Source: Bacteroidaceae bacterium
Lineage (GTDB): Bacteria > Bacteroidota > Bacteroidia > Bacteroidales > Bacteroidaceae
Assembly (NCBI GenBank): GCA_902362595.1
Contig: CABIXF010000021.1
Location: forward strand, 1 to 64,000
Length of the DNA stretch: 64,000 bases
Direction: 5' to 3'
Part shown: positions 52,001-58,880 of the stretch, in pieces
How positions within the stretch are numbered: position 1 is the first letter of the stretch
Layout: each line of letters begins with the position of its first letter
Notes under the pieces: model-generated
Told to the model about the DNA's origin: nothing
The model's input: the letters and a program-made list of their open reading frames with translations, nothing else
The model's database searches: none
Position numbers and translations under genes: made by a program

Positions 52001-52191
52001 CCCCCTTCAAAATCTGTAATTGTACCATTAGTTGTACCTTTCTGAAGCACACTCGCTCCAATAACCGACTCCCCAGTTCCATCTTTAACGACTCCTTTTA
52101 CGGTAATATTTTGGGACAAAGCCCATAAAGGAATCATACAAAACAATATGAGTAGCCATGTAAGGCGTAATCCAAAAAAGTTTTTCATCAT
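49048..52191 (-). CDS. susC: SusC-like TonB-dependent glycan transporter
   Basis: This 1047-aa outer-membrane protein has a signal peptide to about residue 27, a CarboxypepD_reg-like domain (about 29-108; VKGVVKDGTGESVIGASV), a TonB-box region with the SusC signature (LDDVVVVGYGTQKKEDLTSA), a plug (about 115-230; ASCAIYGVRGANGVIVV) and a 22-strand barrel ending GLQLTF. There is no STN domain, so it is not an anti-sigma signalling receptor. It would import xylan oligosaccharides with SusD. It heads the susC-susD(-GH43/GH8) unit from a HTCS-type promoter about 340 bp upstream. Confidence 0.95.
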   Translation of the reverse strand: MMKNFFGLRLTWLLILFCMIPLWALSQNITVKGVVKDGTGESVIGASVLQKGTTNGTITDFEGGFTLNVPSNSVIVVSFVGYKSQEISVAGRTDLTVTLKEDTQLLDDVVVVGYGTQKKEDLTSAIATLSPKEVLKSPGGITDALQGSTAGVNVSGGKIRIRGTSSITGSTDPLWVVDGIIDASGNIPNDNEIESIQVLKDAASCAIYGVRGANGVIVVTTKKGAEGKPKVSFNAYAGFGSNTSKVDMLNPYDYAVYVNELYYNSSDANAIANGTWNKTVPAGVANPSSPLGSTDWWDEYFSNTNYQKYDLSVSGGSKYASYRIGATHADNDDKMHTEDVKVDNIYANVEGTVGRFTYGGRIFANYSRTNGFTGASLMNALQTPSNLPVYNEDGSFFLTGNNGRDGNDLVNQIWFLRNEKLRNRSISALGSIFGEIKIFDWLKYRLTYTYSFARNNDATLIPEHDLGTANGRQSYNSQSTTKGGSGHEIIENLLTFDKTFNDVHTLSGVLGVVSEKFDGWSTGISGRSNEYADFGPESRFPDSQNITSSQYNEAYFSYLARVMYSYNSKYMITANFRADESSKFKKGNRWGYFPSFSVGWRVSEESWMKDATSSWLNNLKLRATLGWIGSANAVGRYDYQSVVVTDNRYYTFGPNQINPEGTASNASAPLIENFANPDLSWETTRDAGVGFDLDMFNNKFSLVFDYYNRKTTDMLLAVQLPKSTGNINTMYSNVGSMKNWGIELSATYREQIGDVKLTISPNFSLYRNEVTSLGDNASLAGGACSTGNVTMTVVGQPVAQFWGYKTDGLFRTDEEAANYVNSKGERLQPSAAAGDLKYVDLNGDGQITDDDKTFIGSSLPNCSFGLNITAEYKGFDFSMLWQGDFGNQIYNNWKTELMGGYAAKNQMADMNNRFRAEDVTFTTAGGETITLPANVNTDVPRAVLNDPNGNHTMASDYFIENGSYFRCNRITLGYTFDKALISKAHIESLRLYLGVKNPFTITGYSMFDPQVPNNGSTLNRGVDGAYYYSGDTYWANREFFAGLQLTF

Positions 52192-52526
52192 AGTTGTATG
52201 TTTAATAGTTAATAAATTTCTCTCTTACCAAGTATGTCTCTTCATTTTTCTTTTTAATGTTTACATAAACATAAAATTCACTTTCAACAAAGAATTTTGT
52301 TTCATTACAATTTTCTTAAGAAGTCGATAGAAAATAAGAACAATTTTATAAGCCCTTTCTTCTATATTGACTGAAGCAGCAAAACAACTAAAAATAGGGA
52401 AAATATCCAGCTATACACTTTACTTCCCCGTCAGTATACTTCAAGGTATCATCCTCCATCATCCATTGTAGTGTCCATATGCATTTTCATTTAAGATTAC
52501 ACAATTACAAATCATTTAACACGCCA
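52192..52526 (-). other. Long AT-rich 5' leader of susC
   Basis: The predicted -7 element (52534-52527) implies a susC leader of about 330 nt. The stretch is AT-rich and contains no frame that I would call a gene. It contains GTTTACATAAAC near 52259 and several A/T runs. A long leader leaves room for post-transcriptional control or an antisense RNA, but nothing in the sequence proves either. Confidence 0.4.
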
Positions 52527-52591
52527 CAAATGTAGTTCTTAATAAATGAAAGGAATTATACCATATTACAAACACGCATATTACATGTTAC
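52527..52591 (-). promoter_or_regulatory. HTCS-type promoter for susC
   Basis: Reading the minus strand: GTAACATGTA (52591-52582), then GTAATATGGT (52569-52560; 22 bp later), then 25 bp, then a perfect -7 element TACATTTG (52534-52527). As at the other three promoters, the -7 starts 57 bp after the first half-site. A further plus-strand pair, GTAACATTT at 52607 and GATACATTC at 52628, is also 21 bp apart. No TTTG is seen at -33. Confidence 0.72.
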
Positions 52592-52674
52592 ATCCAACTC
52601 ACACGTGTAACATTTTCTTTATCCCATGATACATTCAGGCTATAAAACATAAAAAAGGGCTTTTCAAGACCCAT

Positions 52675-52756
52675 AAACGCAAGTACGTTTTACTTAAAAC
52701 GCAAGTGCATTTAAAACAAAACGCAAGTGCGTTTTCGAGCAAACGTACTTGCGTTT
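52675..52756. repeat. Array 2: four 16-bp palindromes at an exact 22-bp period
   Basis: Units start at 52675, 52697, 52719 and 52741 and follow AAACGCAAGTGCGTTT (the last is its reverse form, AAACGTACTTGCGTTT). Six-base spacers differ (tactta, aaaaca, tcgagc). The outer AAACG...CGTTT arms equal those of array 1, but the central bases are AAGT/ACTT instead of TTAG/TTCG. It lies 41 bp after the stop of the small regulator gene and 84 bp upstream of the first susC operator half-site. Confidence 0.9.
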
Positions 52757-52797
52757 TTCACGAGGACTCATATCTCCTCCAATGTATTCAAAAATCC

Positions 52798-53085
52798 TCA
52801 AAATCCAGGGAAATATCCTCTCAGTGCTTCCACATATTCTGCCATGGCCTCCCTGCCTTTTGCGGTCATCCGGCAAACGGTACGAGGTTTCTTGCCCGCA
52901 AAACTCTTCTCAATCTCGATGTAGCCGGCCTCATTCAGTTTGTCGAGCTGAACACTGAGATTACCCGCCGTTGCCTGGGTCTGCTCTTTCAGGTATACGA
53001 ACTCGGCTTCCTCCACCGACAAAAGAATGGACATCACCGCCAGCCGCAACTGGGAATGGAGCAACGGATTTAATTCCTTCAACAT
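52798..53085 (-). CDS. Small winged-helix transcriptional regulator
   Basis: This 95-aa protein is a single winged helix: MLKELNPLLHSQLRLAVMSI, recognition region ATAGNLSVQLDKLNEAGYIE, and wing KSFAGKKPRTVCRMTAKG. It matches the short MarR/ArsR-like regulators (HTH_27/HTH_34 type) found beside membrane proteins in Bacteroidetes. It has no ligand domain. Its ATG lies inside the last codons of the upstream membrane-protein gene (7-bp overlap), so the two are translationally coupled. I infer that it binds the 15-bp palindromes in the two promoters of this operon. Confidence 0.85.
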   Translation of the reverse strand: MLKELNPLLHSQLRLAVMSILLSVEEAEFVYLKEQTQATAGNLSVQLDKLNEAGYIEIEKSFAGKKPRTVCRMTAKGREAMAEYVEALRGYFPGF

Positions 53086-53696
53086 ACCTGACGGGCTTTA
53101 CGGTTCAAATAATGGCCGGGCAAAACCATCATCACCAGAAACGACAATCCGAAATACAGATTCCAGTCGACCGTGGAAGACTGGTGGATGGTGTAGGCCA
53201 TCAGCATATAGATGGCAAAGCAGAAAGCCACCAGCGGACACCACGTCACCAGACGGCTGCGGATAACCACACCGGTAATGGAAACACCGATGCCGCAATA
53301 AAGCAAGGAAAGAGGAAGCATCAGTGAAAAATCCACTCTTCCATAATAAAAGGTCAGCAAGCACATGATAAGCACCGTCAGCACAAACAGACTTCCTATC
53401 ACTTTCCAGACCTGCGTAATGGCACGGTCTGTATAAGTAATCACCTCCGCGACCTGCCGACGCTGTTCCCAAAGCATGAAGCCCCAGAACAAAAACATAG
53501 TGAACCAACCAAAATTCCAGCGGGAATCACCCGTGTAGTACACCAACAAAAACAACAATACTGAAAGGGCGGTAGTAAAATAGCCCCAGTAAAGAAACTG
53601 GTTGCCACTGCCCACTTCCAGATTTTTCCGTGTGGAATGAATCATCTGTGAAATCAGTTCCAGACTTTCCCGTTCTGATAATCTCTTTTCTTCCAT
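53079..53696 (-). CDS. Multi-pass membrane protein of unknown function
   Basis: This 205-aa protein has a charged N-terminal helix (MEEKRLSERESLELISQMIH, then GSGNQFLYWGYFT) followed by six hydrophobic segments. The start at 53696 avoids an upstream extension that crosses the promoter. The type commonly sits directly next to a small winged-helix regulator in Bacteroidetes, but its function is not known to me. It has its own promoter with a palindromic operator 40-54 bp before its ATG and overlaps the regulator gene by 7 bp. Confidence 0.75.
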   Translation of the reverse strand: MEEKRLSERESLELISQMIHSTRKNLEVGSGNQFLYWGYFTTALSVLLFLLVYYTGDSRWNFGWFTMFLFWGFMLWEQRRQVAEVITYTDRAITQVWKVIGSLFVLTVLIMCLLTFYYGRVDFSLMLPLSLLYCGIGVSITGVVIRSRLVTWCPLVAFCFAIYMLMAYTIHQSSTVDWNLYFGLSFLVMMVLPGHYLNRKARQVC

Positions 53697-53722
53697 AAGG
53701 CACTCATTTGTTTTTAGTTTTT

Positions 53723-53754
53723 CAAAAATAATGTAGTTTATCAAATAAACCAAA
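53723..53754 (-). promoter_or_regulatory. Promoter P2 with GTTTATNNNATAAAC operator
   Basis: On the minus strand TTTG (53754-53751), 20 bp, TATTTTTG (53730-53723): a perfect Bacteroides promoter. The 15-bp perfect inverted repeat (53736-53750) fills the spacer, directly abutting the -33 TTTG and ending 5 bp before the -7. A bound protein here should block RNA polymerase. Confidence 0.78.
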
Positions 53755-53831
53755 TTTTCACTTAAATTCTCGGGCCACCATACCAGTGACAAAACTTCTC
53801 AATAACAAGCATAAACTCCACAAACGTTTCA

Positions 53832-54053
53832 TTATTTTTCCTCCTTATCCGTGTAATACCATGAAATGATTTCCATGGAAAGACTCAGGCCCCAGCCCAA
53901 GGCCACCCATCCTACCCACCAGCAGTGCGGGGAGGTTGCATAATTCAACACTGCCAGGAAAAGATTCATCACCACATATCGCATAATTTTTAGCTTTAAA
54001 TGTGCAGGCCACCGGCGACAACACCGCCCCCATTTTTTAATCGTTTCCATCAT
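53832..54053 (-). CDS. Small 2TM-domain membrane protein
   Basis: This 73-aa protein has a basic N-terminus (METIKKWGRCCRRW) and two predicted membrane helices (about 25-40 and 45-66) joined by NYATSPHCWWVGWVALGWG, which resembles the 2TM domain of small Bacteroidetes membrane proteins. Function is unknown. It is the first gene of the regulator operon, with an operator-containing promoter upstream; the next gene starts 135 bp downstream from a second promoter. Confidence 0.7.
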   Translation of the reverse strand: MMETIKKWGRCCRRWPAHLKLKIMRYVVMNLFLAVLNYATSPHCWWVGWVALGWGLSLSMEIISWYYTDKEEK

Positions 54054-54077
54054 TCCTCCTTTTGATTAAACAAAACA

Positions 54078-54092
54078 GTTTATATTATAAAC
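54078..54092. promoter_or_regulatory. Third copy of the 15-bp palindrome
   Basis: A perfect inverted repeat GTTTATATTATAAAC lies in the predicted leader of the 2TM gene, exactly 80 bp from the copy inside promoter P1. No promoter surrounds this copy. It may be an auxiliary operator for looping or road-block repression. Confidence 0.65.
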
Positions 54093-54144
54093 CATAAATT
54101 GATAAATAAAAGCAAGGAGGCGCGCTTCTCTCTTGCTTTCACTG

Positions 54145-54176
54145 CAAATATAAATAAGTTTATTTTATAAACCAAA
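54145..54176 (-). promoter_or_regulatory. Promoter P1 with GTTTATNNNATAAAC operator
   Basis: On the minus strand TTTG (54176-54173), 20 bp, TATATTTG (54152-54145) match the consensus fully. The palindrome at 54158-54172 abuts the -33 and ends 5 bp before the -7, exactly as at P2. Confidence 0.78.
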
Positions 54177-54199
54177 CAAAAGCGGAAAAAATAAATAAA

Positions 54200-54235
54200 A
54201 AAACCGTTCCAGCTTGAATGACTGAAACGGTTCTT
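54200..54235 (-). terminator. Terminator of the ResB-CcsA-peroxidase operon
   Basis: The stem AACCGTTTCA/TGGAACGGTT on the minus strand (one G:U pair) has an 11-nt loop and is followed by a T-run. It lies 25 bp after the peroxidase stop at 54260. Confidence 0.85.
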
Positions 54236-54259
54236 ATTATATAATAGGTATACTCTTAT

Positions 54260-55645
54260 TTATTTCTGCAAATTCACATTCGTCAACAATTTACCTTGAT
54301 ACTCACCCGTCAGCGTCTGCAAGAAAGCAACAATCTGCTTCACTTCCTGCTGCGACAAATCTACACCGACTTCATATTTTCCCATGGCTCTGACAGCATC
54401 TTCCAGTGTAGCCTGAGTGGCGTCATGGAAATAAGGCGCAGTCAGTGCCACATTGCGTAAGCCGGGCACTTTGAAGCGGTAACGGTCTCTTTCGTTCTTT
54501 GTTTCCTTGAAACGACCGTTGTCTTCCACGGTCAGTTCCGTACCACGGTCGGCAAAATAGTCCTGCTTGATACCCATCAGTTCATACGACTGTCCGCCCA
54601 TGTTCTCGCCTACATGGCAAGTGGCGCAATTGTATTTCTTGAACAAATCATATCCGGCCAGTTCTTCGGTTGTCAACGCTGCCATATCCCCTTTCAGGTA
54701 TTTGTCGAAACGCGAATTCGGCGTGAGCAGAGTTTTTTCAAACTCCTGAATGGCATTCGTGATGTTGGCTTCGTTAATGCCGTCGGGATATACTTCCGTA
54801 AATGCCTTGCTGAATGCCGCATCTGCTTTAAGCTTATCACAGATTTCATCGAACGACTTGCAAGCCATTTCTACCGGGTTCAAAGGAGGTCCAGCTGCCT
54901 GGTCGGCCAATGTAGCGGCACGTCCGTCCCAGAACTGCACAAAATTATACAACGCATTGAAGACCGTCGGTGCGTTCACACCTCCATGCTGTCCGCCTAC
55001 ACCTTCCGAAAACGGCTTGTTGTCTACTCCACCCGTATTCAATCCGTGACAAGAGGAGCATGACACGGTATTGTCGGCCGACAAACGTACGTCGTGGAAC
55101 AGCAGGTTACCCAATATCACCTTACGCATATCCACCGGCACGGAATCCTGCACCGGACGAATTGCCTCATTCGTCCATTGCTTGTCAGCCAACGGATTGG
55201 GGTAGAAAGTTTCACGTTGAGATTTGACCCACGCAAGCGCCATCTGTGTTTCGGTATCGGTCAATGAAGAACCCCAGTGAACGAGGTAATACTTAGCCAA
55301 CGGCATCATACCATCGGCAATCACTTTCTCCACTTTGGCCAAGTCCACTTCATTGATCTTTTCGCCCTTCTTCAATGCCCCTACCATCGGAGTCATGTCG
55401 AAAGAACGATAGCCCAAACGCACATCTTCTTTCACCAATTTGCCTGCTACCGGAAATTCAGCATAGAAAGGCAACTTCGGATCGGCTGAATGGCAAGCCA
55501 TACAACCGCTGCTTTCAATGATTTCTTCCATTTGCGCATTACTTTCCAAACTGGCTGAAGGTGCTTTATTCACCAACCGGTAGACCACACAAAGCACGAT
55601 GGCCACCACCAGCACGGAAAGAATAATCTTCGAACTTTTTTTCAT
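54260..55645 (-). CDS. Cytochrome c peroxidase-like triheme protein
   Basis: This 461-aa protein has an N-terminal membrane anchor or signal (about 6-24) and three c-type heme motifs: CMACH at 48-52, CSSCH near 194 and CATCH near 338. The last two belong to a MauG/CcpA di-heme peroxidase domain (VILGNLLFHDVRLS, FWDGRAATLADQAAGP, PGLRNVALTAPYFHDATQ); the first is an additional N-terminal heme domain, so electrons may be passed within the chain. It should reduce H2O2 in the periplasm with quinol- or cytochrome-derived electrons. It follows the cytochrome c maturation genes in one operon. Confidence 0.9.
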   Translation of the reverse strand: MKKSSKIILSVLVVAIVLCVVYRLVNKAPSASLESNAQMEEIIESSGCMACHSADPKLPFYAEFPVAGKLVKEDVRLGYRSFDMTPMVGALKKGEKINEVDLAKVEKVIADGMMPLAKYYLVHWGSSLTDTETQMALAWVKSQRETFYPNPLADKQWTNEAIRPVQDSVPVDMRKVILGNLLFHDVRLSADNTVSCSSCHGLNTGGVDNKPFSEGVGGQHGGVNAPTVFNALYNFVQFWDGRAATLADQAAGPPLNPVEMACKSFDEICDKLKADAAFSKAFTEVYPDGINEANITNAIQEFEKTLLTPNSRFDKYLKGDMAALTTEELAGYDLFKKYNCATCHVGENMGGQSYELMGIKQDYFADRGTELTVEDNGRFKETKNERDRYRFKVPGLRNVALTAPYFHDATQATLEDAVRAMGKYEVGVDLSQQEVKQIVAFLQTLTGEYQGKLLTNVNLQK

Positions 55646-55692
55646 AAAAGAATGAATTTAAAATTAAACAAACAGTATATATAAAAATAACA

Positions 55693-56475
55693 CTATGAAC
55701 GAGAATACAGATGTACACTTTGCCGAGCCGCTGGAAGGTAGTTTACTCCATACCAGCACATCTGAAGCGACAGAAAAGAAACAATTAATATCCAGTACAG
55801 CATGCGGGAAGCATTCCTACGGAACAGTCGGAGGTGTACATACAACAAATAGCCCGTCCACGTCACTGCGGCCCAGGTCTCTTTCGGATCCCAGCTCCAA
55901 TAATGTCCCCAGGCTGCCTTGGCCCAGATAGCCCCTGTAAGCATGCCGACGGTAAGAAAAGCCAACCCTGCATAAACCAGTTTGTCGGCTGCTTCAAGAT
56001 AGTTCGCACGATGCTTAAAGAGTCCCATGCACGACAAGATAAAGGCGCATCCCAGCACAGAGTAAGAAAACATGTAAATTGTGACATGGGGAATGAACCA
56101 CGGACTCTGCAAGGCAGGCATGAGAGACTGGTCATGAATTTCGGGTTTCAGAATATTGATAAGAGCAAATACCGCACCTACCACCGTAGAAAAGGACAAT
56201 ATCCAAGGATATTTCCAGCGGATATAGGTCAGCAGTCCGGAAACTCCCATAAAAAAGGAATACCACAACCGGGTCTCACCCATGGTGCGCAAAGGAGGAC
56301 GCTGCAAGTATATCCAGAAACCGGCAATAAACACCCCAAAGACCAGGATGCCCGACAATGTCAGCAGGATGGCCCACCGGTTACGCTCTCTGGAAAACAA
56401 CGCAACACCTGCCCCGCTACCCCATAAGGCTATGGCCGAAAGGGCAAACCAATGAAAATTATTCCACGTAATCAT
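55693..56475 (-). CDS. ccsA: CcsA/ResC-type cytochrome c biogenesis protein
   Basis: This 260-aa protein has about eight membrane segments and the heme-handling tryptophan-rich motif WGHYWSWDPKETWAAVTW near residue 190, plus conserved His residues (PHVTIYMFSYS). With the ResB-like protein encoded just upstream it forms the system II heme delivery and ligation complex, needed to attach heme to the CxxCH motifs of the peroxidase downstream. It starts 45 bp after the ResB stop. Confidence 0.9.
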   Translation of the reverse strand: MITWNNFHWFALSAIALWGSGAGVALFSRERNRWAILLTLSGILVFGVFIAGFWIYLQRPPLRTMGETRLWYSFFMGVSGLLTYIRWKYPWILSFSTVVGAVFALINILKPEIHDQSLMPALQSPWFIPHVTIYMFSYSVLGCAFILSCMGLFKHRANYLEAADKLVYAGLAFLTVGMLTGAIWAKAAWGHYWSWDPKETWAAVTWTGYLLYVHLRLFRRNASRMLYWILIVSFLSLQMCWYGVNYLPAARQSVHLYSRS

Positions 56476-56520
56476 GTATGCAAAGTATTCGTTTTAATAA
56501 AGTCTAGTCATCAATATTTC

Positions 56521-57408
56521 TTAATATGAAGTCATTCTCCGCCTGTCGGGCCCAGCCAGAAACAGTAGGACACTTCCGCACAACATCATCACGATGCCCA
56601 GCCACATGAGGTGTTTCAAGGGCTCACGCACAATCTGGACCACACAATACCGAGGTTGCGGTGACTGCACATCATAAGACGTCAGATAATAATCTTCGGC
56701 CCAGTTTGCCGCATAAGGATGATTTACCTCCAGATGAACGGGCTGTCCGTCTATCGAAACCTCTGCAAAAAAACGACGCGGACTTCCATTGGGATAATGC
56801 TCCACGGTGAAATCAGTAAGCTGTAATGCTTTTGGCAGATAAACCTTGGTTCCTTGTTCCGAATAGGCCTCATTGCTAGGGGAATCCCGAAACACCGGGA
56901 TACGCAGCGTCTGTTCTTCAGCGCTTCCTATCACTCCGGCAAAAAGGGCCAGCCACAATCCGGCATGGTTGAGTACAAAACGCCACCGGTTACGTCCCGG
57001 AAGAAATCCTCTCTTCAAGGTAATCATTCCCAAATGGGTGAGCAAAGCGAATAGGCCTGTCACAAAAATCCAGGAAGACATGAAATTGTAGCATCCCAGG
57101 CGGGAAAAGATACCCGATTTCTCCGCAGTTTCCTGGGCTGAAAGCTGAGGAAACAAACCGATAACCAGACAACCGGCCAAAAACCAGCCTAATGTCCAGT
57201 AAGTACATTGAGGAGAAATCCATAACCTAACGGTTTGGGAGGAACGCTTCTCCTTATACATATATACCATTCCTCCTATCCAAAGCAAGGCTAGGAGAAC
57301 ATCCAACGGAAAAGCGAAAAAGGCAAATGGAAAATTGCCAAAAACACATTGCACTACGATGGAAAGCAGCAACAATGCAATGAATAGTAAGTTAGTCTTT
57401 AAGTTCAT
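56521..57408 (-). CDS. ResB-like cytochrome c biogenesis protein
   Basis: This 295-aa protein has N-terminal membrane segments (about 8-50, 70-90), two further helices (about 112-131 and 148-163), a periplasmic domain (about 165-265; YLPKALQLTDFTVEHYPNG) and a last helix (about 267-287; WLGIVMMLCGSVLLFL). The ResB-domain features LTDFTVEHYPNGSPRRFFAEV and VREPLKHLMWLGI are clear. It is shorter than classic ResB/CcsB, as in other Bacteroidetes split systems. It is the first gene of the ResB-CcsA-peroxidase operon. Confidence 0.85.
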   Translation of the reverse strand: MNLKTNLLFIALLLLSIVVQCVFGNFPFAFFAFPLDVLLALLWIGGMVYMYKEKRSSQTVRLWISPQCTYWTLGWFLAGCLVIGLFPQLSAQETAEKSGIFSRLGCYNFMSSWIFVTGLFALLTHLGMITLKRGFLPGRNRWRFVLNHAGLWLALFAGVIGSAEEQTLRIPVFRDSPSNEAYSEQGTKVYLPKALQLTDFTVEHYPNGSPRRFFAEVSIDGQPVHLEVNHPYAANWAEDYYLTSYDVQSPQPRYCVVQIVREPLKHLMWLGIVMMLCGSVLLFLAGPDRRRMTSY

Positions 57409-57433
57409 TCATCATAGGTTGGTGAAATATCTG

Positions 57434-57463
57434 CAAAGATAAGAACTTAATTGAACATTACAA
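57434..57463 (-). promoter_or_regulatory. Promoter of the ResB-CcsA-peroxidase operon
   Basis: On the minus strand TTG (57463-57461), 19 bp, then a perfect -7 TATCTTTG (57441-57434), 26 bp before the ATG at 57408. Confidence 0.7.
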
Positions 57464-57482
57464 CAAGTTTGTAAATAGAACA

Positions 57483-57518
57483 AAACCATTTTCCGTTAAA
57501 ATTTGGAAGATGGGGTTG
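57483..57518 (-). terminator. Probable terminator of the fuc operon
   Basis: On the minus strand the imperfect stem CCATCTTCC/GGAAAATGG is followed by TTTTG, 8 bp past the fucP stop. The stem has one mismatch and the T-run is short, so confidence is moderate. Confidence 0.5.
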
Positions 57519-57525
57519 TTTACTC

Positions 57526-58839
57526 TTATTTTTCCCGGCGCATCCGGTGGCCATAGACAATAATGACCAGAAAACAAATTAGCGGAAGTACGAACGACAC
57601 ATTTACAGCCGGCATACCCAGCAGGGTCTTGCAATCTATCAGAGAAGCCTGCAAGGGAGGCAGCACCGAACCTCCAAGAATGGCCATAATCAATCCGGCG
57701 GCACCGAACTTCGCATCGTCGCCCATTCCTTTCAAGGCAATACCATAGATGGTGGGAAACATCAGTGACATACAGGCAGAAACTCCCACCAGACAATATA
57801 TGCCATAGATGTTCTGCAAGAATATCACACCGAGCACACACAGGGAAGCTGCAATGGCAAGCACTTTCAATAATTGGCCCGGATTGACATATTTCAACAT
57901 CAAGGTACAAACAAAACGGCTGATACAGAAAATGACCATGGCGATAATGTTGTATTTCTGTGACAAAACTTCAGCCGCCTGCTCTTCCATGCCTTGTGAC
58001 ATAAACAAACGGGTGCCATACTGAATGATGAAAGTCCAGCACATAATCTGCGCTCCGACATAAAAGAACTGCGCCACCACCCCATAACGGTATCGCTTCA
58101 CGGCATACAAGCGTTTCAGGGTAGGAATAAAGTTGATGGCATGAGACTGGTCGGCATTTTTAGGCATCTTTGTCAAACGAATGACCAGCAGCATAATCAA
58201 TATCACCACACCAATGGCCAGATAAGGAGTGATGAGAATACTCAAGTCCGAATCGCGGATAGCCTCAAATTCGGTCTGGCTGAGCTGGGCACGCTCGGCG
58301 GTATCCAGCGGATGGAGCTGATTCTGGATGAAATTCATGGCGACAAACATTCCCATCAAGGAACCTATGGGATTGAATGCCTGTGCCAGATTCAGGCGGC
58401 GGGTAGCGGTTTCTTCTGTTCCCATCGACAGAATATAAGGATTGCAACTGGTTTCCAAGAAAGACAGTCCGCATGTCATAATGAAATAAGCCAGCAAAAA
58501 GGGATAATAGTTTCCGGTTAACTTGGCTGGGAAAAAAGACAGGGCTCCCAAGGCATACAGTCCCAGGCCCAACATAACGCCTGCCTTGTAGGAATACTTG
58601 CGGATAAACATCGCAGCCGGAAAAGCCATGGCAAAGTATCCGCCGTAAAATGCGACTTGCACCAAGGTTCCGTCGGTCACGCTCATCCTGAATATTTTGG
58701 AGAAAGCCTTGACCATGGGATTGGTAATGTCATTGGCAAATCCCCACAAGGCAAAACAAAAAGTAATCAGAATAAAGGGAATCAGAAAATTCACCCCATC
58801 CTTTTTCAATATGGATTGGTTATTTGATGTTTTATTCAT
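57526..58839 (-). CDS. fucP: L-fucose:H+ symporter
   Basis: This 437-aa MFS protein has about 12 membrane segments. The FucP-type signatures FALWGFANDITNPMVKAF (the Asp matches the essential Asp46 of E. coli FucP) and LSFLETSCNPYILSMG (Glu matching Glu135) are present. As the last gene of fucI-fucA-fucK-fucP it should import L-fucose with protons. The gap to fucK is 41 bp. The order matches the characterised fuc operon of B. thetaiotaomicron. Confidence 0.92.
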   Translation of the reverse strand: MNKTSNNQSILKKDGVNFLIPFILITFCFALWGFANDITNPMVKAFSKIFRMSVTDGTLVQVAFYGGYFAMAFPAAMFIRKYSYKAGVMLGLGLYALGALSFFPAKLTGNYYPFLLAYFIMTCGLSFLETSCNPYILSMGTEETATRRLNLAQAFNPIGSLMGMFVAMNFIQNQLHPLDTAERAQLSQTEFEAIRDSDLSILITPYLAIGVVILIMLLVIRLTKMPKNADQSHAINFIPTLKRLYAVKRYRYGVVAQFFYVGAQIMCWTFIIQYGTRLFMSQGMEEQAAEVLSQKYNIIAMVIFCISRFVCTLMLKYVNPGQLLKVLAIAASLCVLGVIFLQNIYGIYCLVGVSACMSLMFPTIYGIALKGMGDDAKFGAAGLIMAILGGSVLPPLQASLIDCKTLLGMPAVNVSFVLPLICFLVIIVYGHRMRREK

Positions 58840-58880
58840 GGTATCAGATTTTTAATAAGGACAGTAGATTTTTTATCCTG

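Noticed and set aside
52694..52876. 60-aa minus-strand frame across array 2
   Set aside because: Same repeat artefact; it runs into the 3' part of the small regulator gene in another frame.
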